Origin: Atopsyche davidsoni
Taxonomy: Eukaryota; Arthropoda; Insecta; Trichoptera; Hydrobiosidae
Assembly (NCBI GenBank): GCA_022113835.1
Contig: JAILWY010000026.1
Span: forward strand, 10,567,001-10,631,000
Direction of reading: 5' to 3'
Length of the DNA stretch: 64,000 bases
The notes under the pieces are model-generated. The model saw only the letters and a list, made by a program, of their open reading frames with translations. It searched no databases and had not been told where the DNA came from. The position numbers and the translations under genes are program-made. This document shows positions 55,801 to 64,000 of this stretch, one piece after another; the stretch's first letter is position 1; each line of letters opens with the position of its first letter.

Positions 55801-58639
55801 AATAAAATACTTGAGTGATTTTCCACATGTTCATTTTTATTTGTGACCGGTTTCGCCAACCTTTCACGTTGGCATTATCAAACAGAGTAAGATTTTATAT
55901 AAGTAAAACAAACAAATAAAAACGAACATGTGGAAAATCACTCAAGTATTTTATTCAAAAATATTAAAATGGAATTCCACCAAGTACTCTGTCAAAAATA
56001 TTGAATTTCATTTAATTTATAATTAATGCATACTTGAAGACTGTGCAGTGAAGATCGAAAATCAGTCCTGCTGTTTTCTCTCACTCCATTCAAGATAGTT
56101 CCACTGATTTTTAAACTAAAATTCTGAAAAAAAGGTTTGTTTATTATAAAATATAATATTCAAAAATAACTTAAGTTATAAAATAAGTAGTAAAATTATA
56201 CCTTTGGTATGATGGGCGCTATCCTACCAAAGAGATCAGCTCCGGGCTTTACAGTAGGGGCAGGTGGCATGGGAGCTGAAGGGGAAGGGGTTCTCCGAGA
56301 CCCAGATCTCTTCTCTTTGATGAATTCATAAATGCCTTCATTGATTGATGCCGTGGGACTGGAAATACTGCACTGGATTTTCTAAAAATATTATAAATTT
56401 TTACAATCTTTTTATAATACAGAATAAATTAGATATGGTAAGAACTTAAGATATGAGTGGTTTTTATGATTAAATGATGTATCATGGGTGTTATTCCACA
56501 TCATTTCTGTCTTCTATAATTCTGGCATTTTAATTCAGATACAAAATTTTAGATTCCAAGTTTGGTATTTTTAATTTGATATTATCAAAATTTTTAAATT
56601 AATATGTTTCTCATAATGCAAAAAACAAAAATAGCCTATGAGCAAATAAGTCATTCTGTCAAAATTTTAGTGAGGCAAGGTTTGACAATAAGACTACTGA
56701 TAAATAAGTACATGTATAAATTAAGGTTTCAATGTGGGTTTTAAAAGTGAGATATTTGGAAACTTCTATTCTAAATTACCACAAAATAGACTTCAGCAAA
56801 AAAATCTTAGTTTATCTCATCACAAATCTAGTTCAAGACAACCAAAACCAAGCCCTCAAATTTAGATTTCTGAGTACTATACCAAATTTCTTATGAAAAT
56901 TAAATTATTTTTACATAACATATGCCATAGAACCAAATATCACTATTTCTAAAGATCATAAGGTAAATTTTTTTATGAATCAAGAGTTTTTTTAGGTTTA
57001 TTAGAAATGGATTTTACACAAAAAATAAACCTGTATTGCGCTTGATTATCTTTTAACAAATATACACACCTCTACAGCCAGCGGCGCATCAGCAAGTAGT
57101 GCCACTTCGAAACTCAAGCCGCAGGACAGTTCAGCGAGGCGCACCTGCAGACGACGAGGGTCAGGCCGTAGAAGTTTGGCACGCGCCTCTGCCACGCATG
57201 CTGACAAGCGGAGACAGGCGCCGCCCTCACCACCCAGTCGCATGTCTCGTGCAGTGCCATGCCACAGCCAGCCTTCACCACCGCGCCCTGCTTCCGCTCG
57301 TAGTACCATCAATGACAAGTTATGCACGTGCACTGAAAGGAACTACAGGGAAAGTTATAATTGGGTTCACAATTCTAGCTGCATCAATTTGATTTGATCA
57401 GAAACAAAATTATTCAACTTCAATATGAGACATTATTCTTTTAAATGTAATTGATTATATTTAGAACAGACCTGAGCAAACACGGCAACCCATGCAGGCA
57501 GCCGTACATCTCTGAAATCCAATGAAGAGGAGGGGGATGGGGGGAGTCGAGTGGATGGTCCTGAAAGCACGTCCTTGTTGATGCGCACATCACGAATCAC
57601 TACAGAGATCAATTTTGTCACCTCTGAATTCCACAGGCTGCTATGCACACTCACTTCCTCAATATACTGCAAATAATGTAACAGATTACAATAAATTAAA
57701 CTCAAGTAGTCCTAAACTGAACACAGGGCATGATAATTTTTATGACAAATGATTATTGATTGTTGACAATTTATAAATTACGAATTTGCTGCTTTCTATG
57801 TATCAAAAACTGGAAATTTCCAACCGAAATAGCACTCTAAATATATTCAATCTACCTTTCTTATTCTAATGGAATACCACTTATTCAATGTAATTCAATT
57901 TCCATGGATTCTCCATACGAACACCATCAATATCACTTCCTTGTGTACAGCACAGCGCTCTATTGTTGTCTGTTCACTATCGGGGGGAAAATTAAGCATC
58001 CTTGGAAATCTAATTTCCTAACTGACCATCAAATAGAAATAGCTTCACAGTTCATTGCTATGTAATGGAAGATGGGTCTAGTGGACTTCCAGTAAAGACA
58101 ACGATTCTTTACTGCACTTTTGACCTTCTATCAAATTTGAGGAAAGAAGTGGAAGTGGTGTAAACATTACAAATATGTACAGGGATTATTCAAGCACACT
58201 CTGAAGGTTGTGAGCCCGTGGACTCTACACACCTGAATGCACCGGTCTTTGAATCTCACTGCGGACGTGAATTTGTTCAGAGGTTTTTATGGCAGTTAAG
58301 CTCTTAATTAAAAAAAAAACAGGAGTAATATACTTACAATGGAAAACCCATTCTTTACTATGGTTATATCTTTGAGAATAAACTTGGGAATGACAATTCG
58401 TCCTACTTTGAGTTCCACTTTGTATCTTCTTTTAAACAGCCAAGCCAAAAATTGAGGAATGAACCTGAAACGTAAATATTCTGGGAGGTTAATGAATACT
58501 CAACTAATTTATATAAAAAAAAACAATAAAAAAGCAACAAGTTATGGAACATCAAAGCAAAGGTTCAATATTATACATACCATGATATGCAACAGTATAT
58601 AAATACTGCAATAAATAATAGTACAATAAGTGGATTCAT
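46896..58639 (-). CDS. hobbit: Protein hobbit (KIAA0100/BLTP2 bridge-like lipid transfer protein)
   Basis: Twenty-two exons join in phase to 2183 residues: 58639-58581, 58464-58338, 57666-57472, 57342-57070, 56381-56202, 56123-56034, 54882-54706, 54358-54208, 54104-53085, 52996-52810, 52388-52220, 52148-52026, 51939-51522, 51452-51288, 50931-50731, 50653-49731, 49652-49388, 49307-48793, 48724-48019, 47659-47418, 47345-47022, 46937-46896. The N-terminus is a membrane anchor (PLIVLLFIAVFIYCC). Around residue 1129 WWDKARLMLHGRL is the GFWDK-type motif of the FMP27/hobbit family. A coiled coil lies at about 1790-1845, FCFPERD follows, and the tail is basic (AQKKKGSRF). Family role: a long hydrophobic-groove lipid conduit at ER-plasma membrane contacts. 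Fly hobbit is needed for growth and regulated secretion. An upstream in-frame ATG (58762) would add 41 residues, but the start before the anchor fits the family better. Human KIAA0100 has about 2235 residues. Confidence 0.95.
54907..55362 (+). mobile_element. Internally deleted piggyBac element in hobbit intron 6
   Basis: TTAA lies at 54903-54906 and 55363-55366. The inverted ends are CAAACTAAAGCGG (left) and CACACTTTAAGCGG (right, inverted). The 456-bp element has a different terminus from the two TTAA elements at 13.9-15.6 kb, so it belongs to another piggyBac lineage. Inside it is the first part of a transposase. Confidence 0.85.
55045..55283 (+). pseudogene. piggyBac transposase N-terminal fragment
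   Basis: An open stretch of about 75 residues is acidic and Ser-rich at first (SSDSEQSDNEEVEWSEND). It then reads FLGQSGVVVMPSSPQSVYEV and AQHFIGNDLFDYM, ending at a TAG. The Ser/Asp-rich start followed by a G-V-xx-P...F..dLFd.i block is the N-terminal layout of piggyBac (PGBD4-like) transposases. All the catalytic part is deleted. Confidence 0.7.
55793..55963. mobile_element. Foldback MITE in hobbit intron 6
   Basis: A 52-bp arm (55793-55844, containing ATACTTGAGTGATTTTCCAC) is inverted at 55912-55963 with a single mismatch, around a 67-bp spacer that includes ACCGGTTTCGCCAACCTTTC. The near-perfect arms suggest a recent insertion. The sequence just right of it (GAATTCCACCAAGTACTCTG) also belongs to the family, because the 25.5-kb relative carries it too. 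Confidence 0.8.
56382..57069. other. hobbit intron 4, no features seen
   Basis: AT-rich intron without recognisable repeats or open frames of interest. Confidence 0.6.
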
Positions 58640-60640
58640 GGCTTCATTGTAATTGAGATCTTCATTATTAGTAAACAAATGACAGTTCACAGCTGACAGG
58701 CGACAGCAAAGCAGCACGAGCGGACCAGAGACTCCAGCCGCCCCAACCAACGACAACTTCAATACCCTAATTCAAAGTTGCCATACTTATAAATAAGTAT
58801 TTCATTTAATTATTATTATTACACATAATTATAAGAAAAAACATTTACAAATATATATTTTTTTAAATTATCGATTGTAGGCTTAAAAATCAACCGACTA
58901 ATAGTTTTATGTTTTATGTGGGTACTTTTTATCACTGCAATTAAGAATCAACGGTCAAACTAATATACATTCAAAATATTGTAACAAAAGTTTGTCTATG
59001 AAAAATTAAAAAATTTTGTTTTTTTATTATTAATTTATTTTCGCGCAAAGAATTTTATCAACTTGAAAAAAAAAAATTATTGTTTGTTTTTATTTAATTT
59101 TACAAATTCTGGAAACAAGTATTTGTTGAATGTGATCACGGATTTTCTTGTAGCAGGGATGTACAAACCGCGACCTAGAGTCAAAGAGGCATTCAATATG
59201 GAAGACTAATAAAGATATGTTTATTGCCCTAAACAATAATTTGCATCATTTTTAATGGTGGGAACAATTGATATAGTGTATGGAAAACCGAGCGGGATTA
59301 AATATTTAATAAAGAATGCTCTATATGAAGCCTTTTTAAAAATTATCTCAAGAAGTTGTTACAGGCTAGTTGACAAAGGGAAAAAAATAATAAAAATCTA
59401 TGCATGTTTACTTTTTTTATTGGGAATGTGGATTTCTTCAAATTGAAATGATGATTCATAAAGTTTAATACGACAATTTGAAGCACCGGATTTAATTACA
59501 ACAGTCCAAAGTAAAATAAATGTCGATGTATCGAAATCTTTACACATTGGAAATCAGAAATTCGTAGTAGAAAGTAGACCCGAACTCAAGTAATGGTCTA
59601 GTCATTTTAATTTATATTTAATGATTTACTAAATATCACATATTAGTCCAATATGTAATGAAAGCATTGTTTTTTTTACAATTCTTCATCTTTAACCTTA
59701 GTGGTCGTAGAAAGATAATTCTCGTTATATAAATAGGATTCTGATACGAAGCGTACAAAGATATCCTCAATAGCATTGAAAAGTTTTTGATTGTAGACCA
59801 AAGTTTTTCAACGAATTAACAATATATATATATATATATATATATTATAATTCGAAAAGTAGGTTGTAATTAGTTTTGTGTGAATAAAAAAACCCTTACA
59901 ATTTTCTTTCAATATCTAATTAAAATTTACGGTTTCTTTGTTTTTATAAAAAAATGACTTATGCGAGCTCTTTCTTTCAGTTGACAACACCTGGGGTACT
60001 TCTTTCTCTTCGGGCAACTGAGCTGGGGCGCCTTTAATTTATTCCCATCCACCAGTTGGATCAAGTATTTTTAAATTTGAGTAGCTTCATTATTATCACC
60101 GATTATAGGTGCTCCTCTGATAAGCATATTTTGCCAGCCTGTCCTCGATCAAACGTACTCCACGATGAAACTGTACTGTAGATATCTATATTTTCCCTTT
60201 ACTTTGCATAAAAGTATACTACGAATTTCACGAAAACTCTTGAATCAGCGTAACATCCTGAAATGTGGTATAATGGACCCGTGAAAACTGTGAGAAGGGA
60301 GACTTGAACTTGTAATAAAATCTTTCTCTGCATTTTTTATTACGTTTGAAATTAAAAAAAGTCGGCTCGTTACGGGAATATTGCTCCAAGTTTGAGCTCT
60401 GTGCCGCTTGCTAAGGTTATCTTGAGCAGTTTGAGTACAGCCATATTATAAAGGATCGTTCACATTATCGCGATATTCCAGCGAGCATTGACGAGACAAA
60501 TCTAGCATTCACGCTCGAGCCTCTCTTCACTTATTACTTGGACATAAGCTTGGGCAGCATCATTTCCAACCACGCCGAGCATAAGCGAATTTAGAATCAG
60601 AATATCAGATATTACAGAAGCTTTGAATGCGACTGATGCC
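58640..60640. other. Upstream of hobbit, AT-rich
   Basis: This includes the hobbit 5' UTR and promoter just right of 58640. In-frame codons continue upstream to 58762, so the 5' UTR here is coding-like by chance or holds an alternative start. Beyond about 58.8 kb the DNA is AT-rich, with a short TA run at 59822-59846 and no coding signal I trust. Confidence 0.5.
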
Positions 60641-61085
60641 TCTCCTCATAGGAGGTTGGTGACCATTTCATAGTACATATCCCTCTTCAGGGCTAATCTC
60701 ACCAATTCGGTCGCACTTCGGATCTCCAGCCACTGGCGCAATTCCGCATCCACGTAAACTTCCTCCTTCCACTGCCCCTTTTACTTCATTTTTTTCCTCG
60801 GACACTGAACTGTAGAATGCTATATTTACTGTAACGAAAAATGAAGCCAAAATAGGAGACCTTCCGCTTCTTTACCAAAGTCGGGAGTTCCCTTTCATTC
60901 TGTGCAAGACTCATTTATTTGTGACGCGGTCAACCCAATAAGGATTCTCATATACAGCCAATTTCTGCCACCTCAATTCTTCGCATTGTACCTGTCTTGA
61001 GTGTCCAAGCTTCGACTCCATAAAGGAGAACTTAGACGACATAACATTTGGTGAATCTCCAGCGAGATTTTAGTGTTATATCTCT
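60640..61085 (-). pseudogene. LINE reverse-transcriptase C-terminal remnant
   Basis: Reading the minus strand from about 61072, frames give RFTKCYVV, a stop, then VLLYGVEAWTLKTGTMRRIE. After a frame change comes ELPTLVKKRKVSYFGFIFR, and then KYSILQFSVRGKK with GRRKFTWMRN. This order is the C-terminal tail that follows the reverse-transcriptase domain in insect non-LTR elements of the craniofacial-protein-like/RTE-CR1 kind. Several stops and frame breaks show it is long dead. The rest of the element is not recognisable here. Confidence 0.75.
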
Positions 61086-61299
61086 TGAACATAGTAGTTT
61101 CTATGTATTAATATCGGAAACGCTCATAAAAAAATTAGGACCAAAAAAGTGAACCCTATTTACTGAAGCATACGTAAATCACACAACTCATACGATGCCA
61201 CAGGCGTATTTTCATTTTCTTGAGGCCGCATCCTCTATTTTGTTTTCACGCTACCGGCCACTCCCATGCCCCAATAGTATCGGTGAGAGTATACAGATA

Positions 61300-61700
61300 G
61301 TTTGATTGAAGTAAACTCACGTGCAAGCCGATTAGATGTGGATGATATATTAGATTGGTCGGTGCCAGACGCGCAGAAGTCGGAGGTGCCACAATCGGCT
61401 GCAGCGAGTGCCGGAGTCTCTGGTGCGGGCGGCGCAGATAGCGTCTTGCAAAGTTCACGGAGTTATCGGACCGCGGAGATAGGCACGCGGCGCCGTCCTC
61501 CCGGCACGAACTATTTGCATCGTGAAACATTATTAATCAATAACGGAATTTTGCAATGTCACATGACCACAAAGTCATACATATCATTGGCACCTAGCAA
61601 CGTTTGTCGTCCAGCGATAGATACCGTTCCACAAACGGCCGAGCCACTCAGTCAACTTTGTAAACTACAGGACATGCGTATTCAATATGGCTCACGATAA
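61300..61700. other. Unassigned GC-richer open region, possible exon remnant
   Basis: An isolated GC-richer patch in AT-rich DNA is open on both strands. Plus: 132 codons from 61302, with an acidic start RLDVDDILDWSVPDAQ then Ala/Ser/Gly-rich. Minus: 94 codons (61530-61246), or a different frame reading SAPPAPETPALAAADCG and ending at a good donor (CAC/gtgagt at about 61321). I recognise no family on either strand, and the true strand is not settled. It could be an exon of a gene outside the window or a pseudogene. Confidence 0.3.
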
Positions 61701-62137
61701 AGCAAAACCTTGCGTCCAATAATTTTATAAAAATTGCTTACTTAAAATTTACGATTTCATCTTTGTGAAGCCCTTGGACACTAAATACTTAGCAATACTA
61801 AATAAAATGCAGGCTATATATAAATAAACCGAACTTCTCTTAGATTTACTTGAATACATTGAAAGTATTTGCATTAGACGGAGCAAGTACGATAACGATA
61901 GTTAGTAACGTTGATATAATATATTGTTACTTGCTAAATAATTGAAATTAATATATATTTATTTAGTTCAAGTTGAACTTATATAATTATATTGGCCTTC
62001 TCAAAAATTTCCATTAAAATGTATATAGTTCAAATTTTGTATTATTAAATTTCAGTGTCATATAGTGCATTTTCAGCCTGACTACTCAACACTATGTAGC
62101 AATTGCTTATCAGCCATAGGTACCAAATTCATCGCAA

Positions 62138-62458
62138 TTACGCCATAATGGAAGTCAATACAGAGATGCTCCTCGGGGATGCGATCTGTAGGTCATAATT
62201 GTCATTGAAATAGAAATCTCGAAGATCTTGAAGATATTTCGTGATCATTTCAGTAGTGTCCTGGAAATCTATTGCAATAAATCCAGCCAGGTCACTGACT
62301 CGAGCTAGCCACTCACAGCGCGCGCGTGACATGAGCGGTCGTATAGTCGACCCAGCATTATGCTGATGATTCTCCCACGCGAGACCAAGTAATCTGTTTA
62401 GTACTAGGCCATCACTTGCAGTATTTAATTTTGGGTGCAAGCAAATTGAACACCTCAC
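62138..62458 (-). other. Unassigned 106-codon open frame
   Basis: It reads CSICLHPKLNTASDGL, later ARVSDLAGFIAIDFQDTTEM, ending in LTSIMA. Amino-acid use is balanced and protein-like, unlike most chance frames in this AT-rich part. I recognise no domain. It could be a retrotransposon or gene fragment. Confidence 0.25.
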
Positions 62459-62524
62459 GGTGTAGTGTTTCCGTACTGAGAAAAGTTTTTGTAATCATAC
62501 AAAATATGTAAAGGCCTCTACACA

Positions 62525-62670
62525 CGTCGCAGCAAATCGTGCAACCAACTTGAAGCTAGCCAATAGCGTCCTACATTGGGTTGTTTATTAAGGGAAAACC
62601 ATCAAAAAAACATTCAAAATAATTGACGCTATTGGCTAGCTGCAAGTTGATTGCACGATTTGTTGCGACG
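62525..62670. mobile_element. Foldback MITE with 46-bp arms
   Basis: The left arm starts CGTCGCAGCAAATCGTGC and ends CTAGCCAATAGCGTC (62525-62570). It is inverted at 62625-62670 with a few mismatches, around a 54-bp AT-rich spacer. I see no clear target duplication, so the superfamily is not assigned. Confidence 0.8.
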
Positions 62671-63368
62671 CCTTTAATAACCAGACTAAAAAAATAAACC
62701 CCCCCAACTTTACGATTAGGTTTTATGCGATCAACATACAAAAGACGTGACAAGTATATTTGATGTGTTATTTACTTATTGAAGTAAATAGGTAACTATA
62801 GCAATCCATGTCGGTCAGGCTATATTCGTTCGCCGGATATTCAGAGATGAAACCTCTGCGTTATACGGAGCAGGAGCATTCCTCAGGAATGCTCTCACTT
62901 GCTCCACGCGGTGCCAGCCAGTCTTCACGGCGGCGAGCCGAAGGTTATCTCGGCATCTGTTATCACATTACATCGCGCCCCGCGTATCACTTGACCTCCG
63001 CCAGGGACCCGCTCCCGGTGGGTCGCCGGGATGGAATTAAGTACAGTTTCCATTTAGGAAGAAGGCTCTTACTTTTTGGGAGCATTATATGTGATATCTT
63101 CTTCCTAGATTCTAATAGAAAATGTCTTTATTCATCGGAGAAATATCAAAAACAAAACTAGTCAGGAATGCCAAGTTTATTTACAACAAACCTACGAACA
63201 AGATACAAATTATGAGACCACATAGTTAAATATTTCTTTTTATTTTAGTTTATTTAATGCCGCTAAAAGACGTATCAAATTCTAATGTTATAAAATGCAT
63301 ATTTGCTGTAGCATCTAGAAAGGCAAGCTGCACTTCTGAGACAGTAACGGCAGCGCCTAATTTTTTAC

Positions 63369-63450
<82 letters not shown>

Positions 63451-64000
63451 TTAAACTTTTCTAGAGTTATTTTCGTCATTTCAAATGTAATTTGATTACC
63501 TAAAGACATTTCGCCGTTGATAATGTAGAGGTTGTTGATGGTTGCAGGATTGATGTGAGGGTTGTAAATTTGAAGGCAGGCGAAATATTTGTGTATTCGT
63601 AATTTATTCAGTATAACTACACTGGGTAGAAATGTACGTGGTTTCTGCTTCAATGCAGCGAGGTCTCTCTGGTGAGGCCCGGGGAAGCCGCTTATATAGG
63701 GTCCCGCTGCCTTTGTGGATAGCGTAAACAGGAAGAATCCCACGTATCGGGGGGTGTCTCATTGCGAGGACATTTCGCCTGAAATACGATCGCCTTTTGA
63801 GTGACCGCTAATTACTATGGGTTTATGTCATATTTTAATGGGCCGTCTAATAAAATATCTAATGGATTATGGGTCGAATGTCACATTCCAACAGGCCGTA
63901 AGACACGTGTTCCGATGTAGGTACTAACCCCTACAAACACATTGTATACATAATATACCATTTAGATGTATAATTCTAACCAAGTTGCCTGTGCGTGAAA
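62671..64000. other. Right-edge region without a supported gene
   Basis: A moderately GC-rich patch at 62.85-63.05 kb and another at 63.6-63.75 kb lie in AT-rich DNA. The minus frame at 63743-63357 stays open mainly because its last third is translated TA repeat. No domain is recognisable. Confidence 0.4.
63369..63447. repeat. Long (TA)n microsatellite
   Basis: About 35 uninterrupted AT dinucleotides, with an interrupted ACATATATACAT lead-in. Confidence 0.95.

Noticed and set aside
58640..58762. N-terminal extension of hobbit from the upstream ATG
   Set aside because: In-frame and possible, but the 41 extra residues do not resemble the family. The start at 58639 places the membrane anchor at the extreme N-terminus as in relatives.
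63357..63743. 128-codon minus-strand frame
   Set aside because: About 25 codons are translated TA repeat, and the rest has no recognisable domain.

Overview
The window is insect genomic DNA, probably from a moth or butterfly, although no single sequence fixes the order. The support is spliced genes with short AT-rich introns, proteins closest in form to insect orthologues, no CpG depletion, and a load of piggyBac, Tigger (pogo), Helitron, LINE and foldback elements. Flanks and gene-poor stretches are AT-rich. A block from about 19 to 43 kb is GC- and CpG-rich.

I support four protein-coding genes, each rebuilt exon by exon with matching splice phases and a closed reading frame. (1) A sesquipedalian/PHETA adaptor lies on + at 1565-3404 (4 exons, 225 aa). 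(2) Med13 (skuld) lies on - at 43408-9140 (20 exons, 1790 aa) and fills most of the window. It is the CDK8-module subunit that docks the kinase module onto Mediator. (3) Mitochondrial ribosomal protein mL50 lies on + at 43937-45926 (5 exons, 195 aa), head to head with Med13 across about 530 bp that must hold both promoters. (4) hobbit/KIAA0100 (BLTP2), a bridge-like lipid transfer protein, lies on - at 58639-46896 (22 exons, 2183 aa), tail to tail with mRpL50. PHETA and Med13 are also convergent. The four gene products act in different places: endosome-Golgi recycling, transcription, mitochondrial translation and ER-plasma membrane lipid transfer. They look like an ordinary run of housekeeping genes, not a functional cluster.

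Layout: 1-902 is a 403-bp tandem repeat with a tRNA-like core. 1565-3404 is PHETA, followed by AT-rich non-coding DNA to about 8.2 kb. 8.3-9.14 kb is a likely Med13 3' UTR. The Med13 intron at 13.3-17.1 kb holds a three-level transposon nest (Tigger, then a TTAA-flanked MITE, then a piggyBac element). The 15-kb Med13 intron 2 (22.9-38.0 kb) holds a Helitron foldback, a second MITE copy, many GC-rich minisatellites and repeated full CRE sites. A deleted piggyBac and a foldback element sit in hobbit intron 6. From 58.8 kb to the end there is a decayed LINE, a foldback MITE, a long TA microsatellite and two unassigned open frames, with no gene I can name.

The most informative observations are the nested transposons with a paralogous empty site, the divergent Med13/mRpL50 promoter with YY1/Pho-type sites, a GC-AG intron in mRpL50, the CRE cluster and minisatellites in Med13 intron 2, and the inverted Helitron pair. 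I found no clear new biological system.
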